Shown: piece after piece, positions 48,843-57,243 of the stretch
Layout of the letters: each line of letters starts with the position of its first letter
Numbering within the stretch: the first letter of the stretch is position 1
Source of the DNA: Stutzerimonas stutzeri
Lineage (GTDB): Bacteria > Pseudomonadota > Gammaproteobacteria > Pseudomonadales > Pseudomonadaceae
Assembly: GCF_002890915.1 (NCBI RefSeq)
Contig: NZ_POUT01000002.1
Location: forward strand, 496,001-560,000
DNA: 64,000 nt
Direction: 5' to 3'
Translations under genes and position numbers: made by a program
Notes under the pieces: generated by a model
What the model was told of the DNA's origin: nothing
Seen by the model: the letters and a program-made list of their open reading frames with translations, nothing else
Database searches by the model: none

Positions 48843-49925
48843 ATGACGGAGCGTTGTGAATCCCGGCAGGGTCCCCTGCTGGGCCTGCGGGTGCTGGAAT
48901 TCGCCGGAATCGGGCCGGGGCCGCATTGCGCGATGCTGCTGGCGGACATGGGCGCCGAGGTGCTGCGTATCGAGCGCGAAGGCGGCACCGGCTGGCCGAA
49001 CCCGGTGGTCGATCGCGGACGCAAGACGCTGACGCTGGACATCCGCAGCGCGGCCGGTCGCGCGCGCTGCCTGGAGCTGGCGCAGGATGCCGATGTGCTG
49101 ATCGAAGGCTTCCGCCCCGGGGTCATGGAACGGCTGCGGCTGGGGCCGGACGAACTGCTGGCGCGCAACCCCCGGCTGGTCTACGGGCGCATGACCGGCT
49201 GGGGCCAGAGCGGGCCGCTGGCCAAGGCGGCCGGGCACGACATCAACTACATCGCGCTGACCGGCGCGCTGGCGGCGATACGCGGCGAGAGCGGGCCGGC
49301 GGTGCCGCCGCTGAACCTGGTCGGGGATTTCGGTGGCGGCTCGCTGTACCTGACCGTCGGCATTCTCGCGGCGCTGTGGGAGCGCGAACGCTCCGGCTGC
49401 GGCCAGGTGATCGATGCGGCGATCGTCGATGGCGTGTCGTCGCTGATGAGCTTCTTCGCCGGCCTGCTGCCCGACGACCGTATCGACCTGCAGCGCGAGC
49501 GCAACCTGCTGGGCGGCGCTGCGCCCAACTACCGCTGCTACCGTTGTGCCGACGGCCGCGAGATCGCCATCGGGCCGCTCGAACCACAATTCTGGCGGGA
49601 ACTGCTCGAGCGCATCGATGCACCGGAAGCCCTCTGGCATGGCTGTGCCGATCCGGCCGACTGGGCTGCGCAGGGCAGGCTGCTGGAGCAGCTATTCGCC
49701 AGTCGCACCCAGGCCGAATGGTGCGCGTTGCTGGAGGGCAGCGATGCCTGTTTCGCCCCGGTGGTGACCCTGCAGGAGGCGGCAGGGCATCCACACCTGC
49801 GCCAGCGCGGTGTCTACCAGGAGCTGGACGGCCTGCTGCAGGTGGCCCCCGCGCCACGCTTCTCGCGCACGCCGGGCAAGGCGCGCCGGACGCTGCGCAT
49901 CACAGCCGACCTGGGCTGGGATTGA
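48843..49925 (+). CDS. CaiB/BaiF CoA-transferase family, alpha-methylacyl-CoA racemase-like
   Basis: A 360-residue class III CoA-transferase-family protein. The catalytic histidine and aspartate of alpha-methylacyl-CoA racemases are visible (AKAAGHDINYIALTG near residue 126, VGDFGGGSLYL near residue 160). The FEFAGIGPGPHCAM start is typical of AMACR/Mcr. It could epimerise 2-methylacyl-CoA so that the dehydrogenase can act on the (S) form, fitting the branched-chain enzymes in this operon. Formal CoA transfer to another acid is the alternative. It is the last gene of the operon; the ribosome site GGGGGGGAA lies right after the flanking repeat of the MITE-like element. Confidence 0.85.
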   Translation: MTERCESRQGPLLGLRVLEFAGIGPGPHCAMLLADMGAEVLRIEREGGTGWPNPVVDRGRKTLTLDIRSAAGRARCLELAQDADVLIEGFRPGVMERLRLGPDELLARNPRLVYGRMTGWGQSGPLAKAAGHDINYIALTGALAAIRGESGPAVPPLNLVGDFGGGSLYLTVGILAALWERERSGCGQVIDAAIVDGVSSLMSFFAGLLPDDRIDLQRERNLLGGAAPNYRCYRCADGREIAIGPLEPQFWRELLERIDAPEALWHGCADPADWAAQGRLLEQLFASRTQAEWCALLEGSDACFAPVVTLQEAAGHPHLRQRGVYQELDGLLQVAPAPRFSRTPGKARRTLRITADLGWD

Positions 49926-50277
49926 GGGGGGAAGAGGGCGCGCTGCAGCGTTCCAGCGCACCGCCGCCCGTGGCCGCAATACCCCGTCAGCGGTCGCCGG
50001 GCGAGCATGTTGTTCACATGAAAACTTATTAAGCGGTCGGTCAGATTATTCAGTTGCGCAAGTTGCGAATGGGACCGCCCGGCCCTGTTGCAGGGCCGCA
50101 TACTTGTACTAGCCATCGCCCGGTAAACAACTAAAATCTTTCACGACACATCCTGCCATGGCGCTGTAACAGGCGAGCTAGACGAGCCGCACGTCGGCCC
50201 GCATTGCGGGCTCGCGAGAGCTGGCTAACATGAAACCTGTGGCTGCTTATTACAACAAAAACGGGGAGTCAAACGTC
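49926..50277. other. Gap with two hairpins, no gene seen
   Basis: The gap carries a perfect hairpin near 50082 (GGCCCTG-TTG-CAGGGCC) and another at 50197-50211 (GCCCGC-ATT-GCGGGC), neither with a T run. A frame from 50230 leads into the next small gene but has no ribosome site. Nothing else is recognisable. Confidence 0.5.
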
Positions 50278-50493
50278 ATGAATAATAATGCCGAACAAAT
50301 AGTAGCGCTCGAGTTGTGTCGTTTCCTCGCGCATTGTGTCGCTGCGTTTGTTGTCGTTGGAATGTTGTTCATAGGACTCATAGGGTCGTGGGATGTGGCC
50401 CTTGAAGTTGGTGTCGTACCCCTGCTCGCTATTGCGGCTTGTGACCTCACCGCTCGACGGAAGGAAAATGCTATCCAAACAGCGGACGCCTGA
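50278..50493 (+). CDS. Small inner-membrane protein of unknown function
   Basis: A 71-residue protein with two hydrophobic segments (about 15-34 and 39-54; LAHCVAAFVVVGMLFIGLIGSW, VGVVPLLAIAACDL), and a short charged tail. GGGGAG lies 10 bases upstream of ATG 50278; the GTG/ATG 48 bases earlier lacks one. Base composition is lower in GC than the neighbours, suggesting recent arrival or a small-protein bias. I do not recognise the family. It ends 180 bases before the CbrB-like sites of the RNA gene. Confidence 0.5.
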   Translation: MNNNAEQIVALELCRFLAHCVAAFVVVGMLFIGLIGSWDVALEVGVVPLLAIAACDLTARRKENAIQTADA

Positions 50494-50672
50494 TCTGCCT
50501 GCAGCCCAGGCGAATCGAATCGCCTCGATGCAATCAGTGGTTTGCAGAGTTGACGCACGCACCTGGCGGCTTGGCAGCGGGAGGCATGCCAAGCCGCTTC
50601 GCGCTTCCTGCGCCCCCGCCGCAACGCACTGCCTGAATTCTTCTTCGATTGCAGCCGAGCGCCCATCGCCTG

Positions 50673-50741
50673 GTAACGGCAAGCACGGGCGGGTGTTACC
50701 GCGTGGTCGCGCTGTAACGGCAGCTGGGGCGCGTGGTAACG
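50673..50741 (+). promoter_or_regulatory. CbrB-like upstream activator sites of the RNA gene
   Basis: Four GTAAC-type half-sites lie at 50673-50678, 50694-50699 (TGTTAC), 50714-50719 (GTAACG) and 50736-50741 (GTAACG), spaced 20-22 bp, about two helical turns. The middle pair, TGTTAC-N14-GTAACG, is nearly the CbrB binding site (TGTTAC-N14-GTAACA) known upstream of crcZ. They lie about 100-170 bases upstream of the predicted transcription start, as expected of a sigma-54 enhancer. Confidence 0.8.
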
Positions 50742-50816
50742 CAATGCCACCTGTTTTTGCCGGAGGGGTGGTGACGAAAAATCGTAACTTACTGATATTT
50801 ATAGAATTTTAAAAGT

Positions 50817-50832
50817 TGGCACGCTGCCTGCT
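50817..50832 (+). promoter_or_regulatory. Sigma-54 (RpoN) promoter
   Basis: TGGCACG at 50817-50823, four bases, then CTGCT at 50828-50832. This matches the sigma-54 consensus TGGCACG-N4-TTGCW with one mismatch, with GG at -24 and GC at -12. Transcription is predicted at about 50842. Confidence 0.88.
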
Positions 50833-50841
50833 TTGTCATGC

Positions 50842-51207
50842 GTACAACAAAAACAAGAAAGCTGAACCCCATAACAAGAACAACACGTAGCGGCTCCGAC
50901 ACAATAAAAACAAGCATGTGGAGGCGTAGCAAACTGATTCTTTTGGAGAGGAATTGCCCGACAGGTCTCCTGTCGACCGGGCCGAGAACGACAAAACTGC
51001 CTCGAGGCAGCGCCAGAACCGGTTGAGCCCGCAAGGGCAGTGGCAACATCAGCGACCAAAATAATCCGTTTGTTCTTTGAGTCCTGAATGGGACCGCTTT
51101 TCGGACGCTCGTCCGACCGGGTCGCCAATCAGAACAACAAGCCCGTCAGCAGAAAAAGAACAAAGCAATATCTCTTGGAGGGGGAGCCGCAAGGCTCCCC
51201 CTTTCTT
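50842..51207 (+). ncRNA. CrcZ/CrcY/CrcX-family small RNA (Crc-Hfq decoy)
   Basis: Predicted 366-nt RNA. It begins GTACAACAAAAACAAGAA, close to the known 5' end of P. aeruginosa CrcZ, and contains at least five A-rich CA motifs (50844-50859, 50873-50885, 50903-50914, 51131-51141, 51151-51165), the hallmark of these RNAs. It is driven by a sigma-54 promoter with CbrB-like sites and ends in a strong terminator. Family RNAs bind Hfq (with Crc) and so relieve carbon catabolite repression. cbrA and cbrB are not adjacent, and crcZ is usually next to cbrB, so this is more likely CrcY or CrcX type. No ORF within it is supported. Confidence 0.85.
51180..51207 (+). terminator. Terminator of the small RNA
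   Basis: GGGGGAGCC, a GCAA tetraloop, and GGCTCCCCC form a 9-bp GC-rich stem followed by TTTCTT. This is a textbook intrinsic terminator. Confidence 0.92.
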
Positions 51208-51223
51208 AATTCTGGTGCATGCT

Positions 51224-51328
51224 CTTCAGGCTTCAGGCTTCAGGCTTCAGGCTTCAGGCTTCAGGCTTCAGGCTTCAGGCTTCAGGCTTCAGGCTTCAGG
51301 CTTCAGGCTTCAGGCTTCAGGCTTCAGG
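51224..51328. repeat. Fifteen perfect copies of the heptamer CTTCAGG
   Basis: 105 bp of uninterrupted 7-bp tandem repeat, between the RNA terminator and a REP unit. Because 7 is not a multiple of 3, the number of copies changes any reading frame that crosses it. No supportable gene reads through it; the frames spell repeats such as LQASGFR and are not coding. A second, 4-copy array is at 58354-58381. Confidence 0.97.
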
Positions 51329-51330
51329 CT

Positions 51331-51440
51331 TTTTGGCAGGCCTTCGGCCTGCATCGCCGCGAGGGCGCGCCTCCCACTGGGTTCGGTGTGCACCGGCTGC
51401 TTTTGTGGGAGGCCCGACCCCGGGGCGATGCTTTTCAAGC
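51331..51440. repeat. REP-pair unit
   Basis: One unit of the 110-bp family (CGCCGCGAGGGCGCGCCTCC and GTGGGAGGCCCGACCCCGGG halves) directly after the heptamer array. It precedes the end of the acyl-CoA dehydrogenase gene. Confidence 0.8.
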
Positions 51441-51501
51441 TTCAAGCAGTCACTGCGGCTGTCGTCTCTGCGCGAGGCCGGCCGCCGGTTCCCGGCTACG
51501 G

Positions 51502-52653
51502 CTACAAGGAATAATTCGCCAGTTCGCGCGCGATGAGCATGCGCTGAATCTCGCTGGAGCCCTCGTAGATCTGCGTGATCCGCGCGTCGCGGTAGTAGCG
51601 TTCCACCGGGTAATCCTCCAGATAGCCGTAGCCGCCGTGGATCTGCACGGCCTGCGAGCAGACCTTCTCGGCCATTTCCGAGGCGAACAGCTTGGCCTGG
51701 GAGGCTTCCGAGAGGCAGGGCAGGCCGGCGCTCTTCAGGCGGGCGGCATGCAGGATCAGCAGCCGCGTGGCGTTCAGTTGGGTCTGCATGTCGGCCAGCA
51801 TGTTGGCGATGCTCTGGTGCTCGGCGATCGGCTTGCCGAACTGCACGCGCTCGCGAGCATAGAGCAGGGCGGCTTCGAAGGCTGCGCGGGCGATGCCCAG
51901 GGCCTGTGCGCCGATGCCGATGCGCCCGCCCTCCAGGTTCGACAGGGCGATGGCCAGGCCCTTGCCCCTTTCGCCGAGCAGGTTGGCCTGCGGTACGCGG
52001 CAATCGCTCAAGGTCACCGCGCAGGTATCCGAGGCGCGGATACCCATCTTGTGTTCGCTGCGTTCCACGGCGAAGCCGGGGGTAGCGGTCGGCACCAGGA
52101 AGGCGGAAAGGCCCTTCTTGCCCAGCTCCGGATCGGTCACGGCGAAGACGATGGCCAGCTTCGCGCGCCGGGCGTTGCTGCAGAACTGCTTGCTGCCGTT
52201 GAGCACCCACTGGCCGTCCACCAGTTCGGCACGGGTACGCAGGTTGTGCGCCTCGGAGCCGGCCTGCGGCTCGGTGAGGGCGAAGCAGCCGATGGCGCGG
52301 CCGCTGGCCAGTTCCGCCAGCCATTCGTCCTGCTGTGCCTGCGAACCGTAGTTCAGCACCGGGCCGCAGCCGACCGAGTTGTGGATGCTCATCAGCGCGC
52401 CGGTGGCGCCGTCGCCGGCGGAGATTTCCTCCACCGCCAGGGCGTAGGCGACGTAATCGATATAGCTGCCGCCCCACTGTTCCGGGACGACCATGCCGAG
52501 CAGGCCGAGCTCGCCCATCTGGGCGACCAGGGCGTCGTCGATCCAGCCGGCCTTTTCCCAGGCCTGGGCGTTGGGTGCGATCTCGCGACGGGCGAAGTCG
52601 CGCGCCATATCGCGGATCATGCGTTGGTCTTCGCTGAGTTCCAGGTCATGCAT
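51502..52653 (-). CDS. Acyl-CoA dehydrogenase of the valine operon (isobutyryl-CoA type)
   Basis: A 383-residue FAD-dependent acyl-CoA dehydrogenase. Landmarks are [47 protein letters not shown] and [13 protein letters not shown]. Its position in the operon with 3-hydroxyisobutyryl-CoA hydrolase, mmsB and mmsA suggests isobutyryl-CoA as substrate, matching P. aeruginosa PA0746 in arrangement. The start at 52653 overlaps a leader with AAGAACAAGAAGGAG, where a CA motif touches the ribosome site. It is the last gene of the leftward operon. Confidence 0.9.
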   Translation of the reverse strand: MHDLELSEDQRMIRDMARDFARREIAPNAQAWEKAGWIDDALVAQMGELGLLGMVVPEQWGGSYIDYVAYALAVEEISAGDGATGALMSIHNSVGCGPVLNYGSQAQQDEWLAELASGRAIGCFALTEPQAGSEAHNLRTRAELVDGQWVLNGSKQFCSNARRAKLAIVFAVTDPELGKKGLSAFLVPTATPGFAVERSEHKMGIRASDTCAVTLSDCRVPQANLLGERGKGLAIALSNLEGGRIGIGAQALGIARAAFEAALLYARERVQFGKPIAEHQSIANMLADMQTQLNATRLLILHAARLKSAGLPCLSEASQAKLFASEMAEKVCSQAVQIHGGYGYLEDYPVERYYRDARITQIYEGSSEIQRMLIARELANYSL

Positions 52654-52663
52654 GACACCACTC

Positions 52664-52676
52664 CTTCTTGTTCTTG
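52664..52676 (-). promoter_or_regulatory. Crc/Hfq CA motif overlapping the ribosome site
   Basis: The mRNA reads CAAGAACAAGAAG, running into the AAGGAG ribosome site of the acyl-CoA dehydrogenase gene. Hfq-Crc binding here would directly block ribosome access. Confidence 0.6.
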
Positions 52677-52741
52677 TGGCGGGGCGATGAAGAACCGGGC
52701 GGATCTGCGCGGTGTCTTCATCGCGATCCGGGGCGTGTGCT

Positions 52742-53836
52742 TCAGGCTGTCGCCGTGCGTCTCGCCTTGCCGACGGCCGGTTTGAAGCCCTCGAAGAAAC
52801 CCTGCACCCGCTCGGGGGTAACGGCGTCCAGGCTCGGCGGGTTCCAGCGCGGGGTCTTGTCCTTGTCGATGATCAGCGCGCGCACGCCTTCCATGATGTC
52901 GCCCTTGGCGAACCACTGGCGGTCCAGGTGCAGCTCCAGCGCGAAACACCCGGCCAGCGGCAGTTCGCGGCCACGCCGCAGCATTTCCAGGGTCACGCCC
53001 ATCGCCAGCGGCGAGCGGCTGTCCAGCACCTTGACGGTTTCCTCGGCCCAGTCGGCGAATTCGGCACGGGTCTCTGCCGCCAGCGACGCCCGGATGGCCG
53101 GCACGTCCGGCTGGGAGAAGTGCGTGTCGATGGCTTGGTGCAGCGCCTTGAGTTCCGAGCCGGGCAGCTTGTTGGTGCCCAGGGTGGCCACCAGGGTGCG
53201 CAGCGCCTCCTGTGGGTGGATGGACCAGCTCATGTGGTCGAGGCAGCGATCCAGCTCGGCGATCTGGTCATGGGCGATGCACCAGTCCGCCAGACCGACG
53301 TGCAGTGCATCGGCGGCGCGGACCTGCAGGCCGGTGACGCCCAGGTAGGTGCCCAGCTCGCCCGGCAGGCGCGAGAGGAAATAGCTGCCGCCGACATCCG
53401 GGAAGTAGCCGATGGCGACTTCCGGCATGCCCATGCGCACACGCTCGGTCACCACCCGCAGCGAGGCGCCCTGGACCAGGCCCATGCCGCCGCCGAGGAC
53501 GAAGCCGTCCATCAGCGCCAGCAGCGGCTTGGGATAGGCGTGGATGTACTGGTCGAGGGCATATTCCTCCTCGAAGAAGGTCTCGTGCGCGTCGTCGCCA
53601 CGCTGGAAGCTGTCGTACAGCGAGCGGATGTCGCCGCCGGCGCAGAAGGCCTTTTCGCCGTTGGCCCGCAGCACCACCGCGTGGATCTGCGGATCGACCG
53701 CCCAGGCGCTGAGCTGCTGCTGCAGCAGGCGGACCATTTCCAGGGTGACGGCATTGAGCCCGGCCGGGCGGTTGAGCGTGAGGTGGCCGACGTGGTTGCG
53801 CACGGCCGCCAGCACGGGGCGTTCGGTTGCACTCAT
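52742..53836 (-). CDS. 3-hydroxyisobutyryl-CoA hydrolase
   Basis: A 364-residue crotonase-superfamily enzyme of the HIBCH type, longer than a hydratase. [13 protein letters not shown] (oxyanion hole) and [22 protein letters not shown] (with the HIBCH glutamate and aspartate) are typical. It releases CoA from 3-hydroxyisobutyryl-CoA in valine catabolism. It follows mmsB by 2 bases and precedes the dehydrogenase by 88. In P. aeruginosa the orthologous group is PA0743-PA0747. Confidence 0.9.
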   Translation of the reverse strand: MSATERPVLAAVRNHVGHLTLNRPAGLNAVTLEMVRLLQQQLSAWAVDPQIHAVVLRANGEKAFCAGGDIRSLYDSFQRGDDAHETFFEEEYALDQYIHAYPKPLLALMDGFVLGGGMGLVQGASLRVVTERVRMGMPEVAIGYFPDVGGSYFLSRLPGELGTYLGVTGLQVRAADALHVGLADWCIAHDQIAELDRCLDHMSWSIHPQEALRTLVATLGTNKLPGSELKALHQAIDTHFSQPDVPAIRASLAAETRAEFADWAEETVKVLDSRSPLAMGVTLEMLRRGRELPLAGCFALELHLDRQWFAKGDIMEGVRALIIDKDKTPRWNPPSLDAVTPERVQGFFEGFKPAVGKARRTATA

Positions 53837-53838
53837 GA

Positions 53839-54729
53839 TCAGGTGTCCTTGCGGTACTGGTTGATGATCGCCGAGAAGTCCAGGCCGCCATTGCCCTGGG
53901 CGCTGAAGCTCTGGTAGAGCTGCTGGGCGAGGGCGCCGAGGATCACCGGCTGGCGCACCTGTTTTGCCGCCTCGGTGGCCAGGCCCAGGTCCTTGAGCAT
54001 CAGGTCGCTGCCGAAACCGCCGCTGTAGCCACGCGAGGCGGGTACGTTGTCCAGCACACCGGGGAAGGGATTGTAGGTGTCCGAACTCCAGCAGCGGCCG
54101 CTGGAGGTGTTGATCACCCCGGCCAGGGTCCGGGCGTCCATGCCCAGCGCCACGCCCAGGGCCATGGCCTCGGCCACGCCGATCATGGAGATGCCCAGCA
54201 GCATGTTGTTGGCGACCTTGGCCACCTGGCCGTTGCCGGCGTCGCCGCAGTGCACGATGTTCTTGCCCATGGCGGCGAGAATCGGCTGGGCATGGTCGAA
54301 GTCGGCCGCGCTGCCGCCGACCATGAAGGTCAGGGTGCCGGCCGCGGCGCCGCCGGTGCCACCGGAGACCGGCGCATCGAGCATCGGGTTGCCGTGCGCG
54401 GCGGCGGCCGCGGCGACGTCGCGGGCGCTGTGCGGGTCGATGGTGGAGCAGTCGATCAGCATCACCCCCGGACGGCTCCGGGCGATCAGGCCGTTCTCGC
54501 CCAGGTACACGCTCTTCACGTGGGGCGCGGCGGGCAGCATGGTGATGATCAGCTCGGCGTTGCCCTGGGCGATCGCGGTGGGCGAGTCGACCGGCAGCGC
54601 GCCGGCCTTGACCAGGCCGTCGACGGCCAGGGCGTTGAGATCGAAGACGCTGAGCTGGTGGCCTGCCTTGAGCAGGTTATGGGCCATGGGCGCGCCCATG
54701 TTGCCCAGACCGATGAATCCGATATGCAT
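53839..54729 (-). CDS. mmsB: 3-hydroxyisobutyrate dehydrogenase
   Basis: A 296-residue enzyme that oxidises 3-hydroxyisobutyrate to methylmalonate semialdehyde with NAD+. It has the N-terminal dinucleotide fold MHIGFIGLGNMGAPMA, the substrate loop DAPVSGGTGGAAAG, and the catalytic lysine in GNGQVAKVANNMLL. It lies between the hydratase and the HIBCH genes. The leader on the mRNA is AATAACAAGAGGAACAA, a CA motif overlapping the ribosome site. Confidence 0.93.
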   Translation of the reverse strand: MHIGFIGLGNMGAPMAHNLLKAGHQLSVFDLNALAVDGLVKAGALPVDSPTAIAQGNAELIITMLPAAPHVKSVYLGENGLIARSRPGVMLIDCSTIDPHSARDVAAAAAAHGNPMLDAPVSGGTGGAAAGTLTFMVGGSAADFDHAQPILAAMGKNIVHCGDAGNGQVAKVANNMLLGISMIGVAEAMALGVALGMDARTLAGVINTSSGRCWSSDTYNPFPGVLDNVPASRGYSGGFGSDLMLKDLGLATEAAKQVRQPVILGALAQQLYQSFSAQGNGGLDFSAIINQYRKDT

Positions 54730-54730
54730 G

Positions 54731-54750
54731 GCTTTGTTCCTCTTGTTATT
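54731..54750 (-). promoter_or_regulatory. Crc/Hfq CA motif before mmsB
   Basis: The mRNA reads AATAACAAGAGGAACAA just before the mmsB ATG, giving A-rich triplets that overlap the GAGGAA ribosome site. A good AAYAAYAA match at its 5' end. Confidence 0.65.
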
Positions 54751-54762
54751 GCCCGCTGCGAA

Positions 54763-55536
54763 TTAACGATTGCTGAATTCAGGCTTGCGCTTCTCGGCGA
54801 ACGCCGCCATGCCTTCCTTCTGGTCGGCGGTGGCGAACACCGCATGGAACACGCGACGCTCGAAGCGGATGCCCTCGGCCAGGGTGGTCTCGAAGGCGCG
54901 GTTGACGCTCTCCTTGATCATCATGGTGGCCGGCAGGGATTTCTCGGCGATCGTCCGGGCGGCCTTGAGGGTTTCCTCCAGCAGGCTTTCCTGCGGGAAG
55001 ATGCGCGCCACCAGGCCGGCGCGTTCGGCTTCCTCGGCGTCCATCTGGCGGCCGGTCAGGCACAGGTCCATGGCCTTGGCCTTGCCGACGGCACGGGTCA
55101 GGCGCTGGGTGCCGCCGATGCCCGGCAGCACGCCGAGGTTGACTTCCGGCTGGCCGAAGCGGGCGTTGTCGGCGGCGAAGATCATGTCGCACAGCAGCGC
55201 CAGCTCGCAGCCGCCGCCCAGCGCGTAGCCGGCCACCGCGGCGATCAGCGGCTTGCGGCGGCTGGCGATGCGGTCGGCTTCGGCGAAGAAGTCGTCCAGG
55301 TAGATCTGCGGGTAGTTCAGCCCGGCCATTTCCTTGATGTCGGCACCGGCGGCGAAGGCCTTGGCCGAGCCGGTGAGCACGATGCAGCCGATCTCTGGAT
55401 CGGCCTCCAGCTGGCCCAGCGCCTGGTTCAGTTCGCTGATCAACTGGGCGTTGAGCGCGTTGAGCGCCTGCGGCCGGTTGAGGGTGATCAGCGCGACGCG
55501 TTCCTGGATGTCGACGAGCAGGGTTTCGAATGTCAT
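54763..55536 (-). CDS. Enoyl-CoA hydratase
   Basis: A 257-residue crotonase with both catalytic glutamates ([12 protein letters not shown] and [19 protein letters not shown]) and the oxyanion motif GADIKEMAG, so a true hydratase. In the valine pathway it would hydrate methacrylyl-CoA. This contrasts with the isomerase-like relative at 9846. The ATG is at 55536 and lies 47 bases from mmsA. A longer reading frame continues over mmsA but is not coding. Confidence 0.92.
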   Translation of the reverse strand: MTFETLLVDIQERVALITLNRPQALNALNAQLISELNQALGQLEADPEIGCIVLTGSAKAFAAGADIKEMAGLNYPQIYLDDFFAEADRIASRRKPLIAAVAGYALGGGCELALLCDMIFAADNARFGQPEVNLGVLPGIGGTQRLTRAVGKAKAMDLCLTGRQMDAEEAERAGLVARIFPQESLLEETLKAARTIAEKSLPATMMIKESVNRAFETTLAEGIRFERRVFHAVFATADQKEGMAAFAEKRKPEFSNR

Positions 55537-55583
55537 GTAGGCGTCCTTGAGGGCCGGCGCGTCCGCCGGCCCGGTGGGTGATG

Positions 55584-57095
55584 TCACTTCAGGTTGATGG
55601 TGGTGTTGACCGGGCCGCCGACCTCGTTCTCGTCGAACCAGCGTTCGGTGATGGTCTTGGTCTGGGTGTAGAACTGCACCACCTGCTTGCCGTAGGGGCC
55701 TAGGTCGCCGAGCTTGGAGGCGCGCGAGCCGGTGAAGGAGAACATCGGCACCGGCACCGGGATCGGCACGTTGATGCCCACCTGGCCGACGTCGATCTCC
55801 TCCTGGAAGTGCCGCGCCGCCGCGCCGGAGCGGGTGAAGATGGCGGTGCCGTTGCCGTTGGGGTTGGCGTTGATCAGGGCGATGGCGTCGTCCATGGTGT
55901 CGGCCGCCATGATGCAGAGCACCGGGCCGAAGATTTCCTCGCGGTAGATGCTCATCTCGGGGGTGACGCCGGAGAACAGGGTCGGGCCGACGAAGTTGCC
56001 GTTCTCGTAGCCGGCGACGCTCGGGTTGCGGCCGTCCAGCTCCAGCTTGGCGCCTTCCTGCACGCCGCGTTCGATCAGCCCGCTGACGCGATCCAGCGCC
56101 GCGCAGGAGACCAGCGGGCCGACATCGGTGCCGGCCTCGACGCCGGCGTTGACCTTGAGCGTCCTGGCCTTGGCCACCAGGTCCGGAATCCAGGCCTGCG
56201 CCTCGCCCACCAGGATCACCACCGACAGCGCCATGCAGCGCTGGCCGGCCGCGCCGAAGGCCGCGCCGGCGAGGTTGTTGAGGGTCTGCTCCTTGTGCGC
56301 ATCGGGCAGCACGATGGCGTGGTTCTTCGCGCCCATCATGCACTGCACGCGCTTGCCGGCCAGGGAGGCGCGGTTGTAGACGTGGGTGCCGACCTTGGTC
56401 GAGCCGACGAAGGACACCGCCTTGATGTCCGGATGGTCGCAGATGGCGTTCACCGCCTCGGCACCGCCGTGCACCACGTTGAGCACGCCCGGCGGCACGC
56501 CGGCTTCCAGCGCCAGCTCGGCCAGGCGCATGGTGACCATCGGGTCCTGTTCGGAGGGCTTGAGGACGAAGGTGTTGCCGGTGGCGATGGCCATCGGGAA
56601 CATCCACAGCGGGATCATCGCCGGGAAGTTGAACGGGGTGATGCCGGCGCAGACGCCCAGCGGTTGCAGCAGGGTGTAGGTGTCGACCCCGCTGGCGACG
56701 TTGTTGGCCAGCTCGCCGAGCTGCAGGTTGCCGATGCCGGCGGCATGCTCGACCACCTCCAGGCCGCGGAAGACGTCGCCCTCGGCGTCGGCCAGGGTCT
56801 TGCCCTGTTCGGCGGTGAGGATCGCCGCCAGTTCCTTCATGTTCTCGCGAATCAGCTGCTGGTATTTGAGGAAGATCCGCGCCCGCGCGCCGATGGGCGT
56901 CTTGCGCCAGCTCTTGAAGGCTTCCTTGGCGCTGGCGACGGCGCGGTCGATTTCCGCGGCGGTGGCGAACGGCACCCGCGCCAGGACTTCCTGGGTCGCC
57001 GGGTTGACGATGTCGCGCCATTGCCCGGTGGTGGATTCGACGAATTGCCCGTCGATCAGCAGTTTGACGGTAGAAATGGAACTGGAAGTGGTCAT
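55584..57095 (-). CDS. mmsA: Methylmalonate-semialdehyde dehydrogenase (acylating)
   Basis: A 503-residue CoA-dependent aldehyde dehydrogenase. The catalytic cysteine is in [11 protein letters not shown], and the cofactor region is FVGSTKVG. The enzyme converts methylmalonate semialdehyde to propionyl-CoA and CO2, the last valine-specific step. It is the first gene of the leftward operon (mmsA, hydratase, mmsB, HIBCH, acyl-CoA dehydrogenase). It is divergent from the LysR gene, 148 bases away, which probably regulates it. Confidence 0.95.
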   Translation of the reverse strand: MTTSSSISTVKLLIDGQFVESTTGQWRDIVNPATQEVLARVPFATAAEIDRAVASAKEAFKSWRKTPIGARARIFLKYQQLIRENMKELAAILTAEQGKTLADAEGDVFRGLEVVEHAAGIGNLQLGELANNVASGVDTYTLLQPLGVCAGITPFNFPAMIPLWMFPMAIATGNTFVLKPSEQDPMVTMRLAELALEAGVPPGVLNVVHGGAEAVNAICDHPDIKAVSFVGSTKVGTHVYNRASLAGKRVQCMMGAKNHAIVLPDAHKEQTLNNLAGAAFGAAGQRCMALSVVILVGEAQAWIPDLVAKARTLKVNAGVEAGTDVGPLVSCAALDRVSGLIERGVQEGAKLELDGRNPSVAGYENGNFVGPTLFSGVTPEMSIYREEIFGPVLCIMAADTMDDAIALINANPNGNGTAIFTRSGAAARHFQEEIDVGQVGINVPIPVPVPMFSFTGSRASKLGDLGPYGKQVVQFYTQTKTITERWFDENEVGGPVNTTINLK

Positions 57096-57120
57096 AGTGC
57101 TCTCCGGCCTGACTCAGGCA

Positions 57121-57136
57121 CTGTTGTTGTTATTGG
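57121..57136 (-). promoter_or_regulatory. Crc/Hfq CA motif in the mmsA leader
   Basis: The mRNA reads CCAATAACAACAACAG, a long run of AAYAAY triplets 26 bases upstream of the mmsA ATG. It is slightly farther from the ribosome site than the other motifs. Confidence 0.6.
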
Positions 57137-57171
57137 CTCGCGGACAGCTGCGAGGGTTGTATTGAATGTAG

Positions 57172-57221
57172 CAATGCAAAAAATCACATTACAATGCGGT
57201 CGACTGCAGAGTCGCTCTGCA
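57172..57221. promoter_or_regulatory. Candidate LysR-type control region
   Basis: Two CAATGC direct repeats at 57172-57177 and 57192-57197 are 20 bp apart. TGCAGAG-TCG-CTCTGCA at 57205-57221 is a perfect palindrome with a 3-base centre, just before the LysR ribosome site. Either could be the binding site of the divergent LysR regulator; the palindrome is the clearer structure. Confidence 0.45.
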
Positions 57222-57243
57222 TAAATGCACAGGAAGGTCGACC

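Noticed and set aside
51088..51330. A repeat protein with LQASGFR repeats read through the heptamer.
   Set aside because: The frame begins inside the RNA gene and its terminator, has no ribosome site, and simply translates CTTCAGG.
54763..57021. A 752-residue minus-strand frame joining the hydratase gene to antisense-like sequence of mmsA.
   Set aside because: The mmsA frame is intact with its own motifs; the long frame is an open alternative frame, not a fusion protein.
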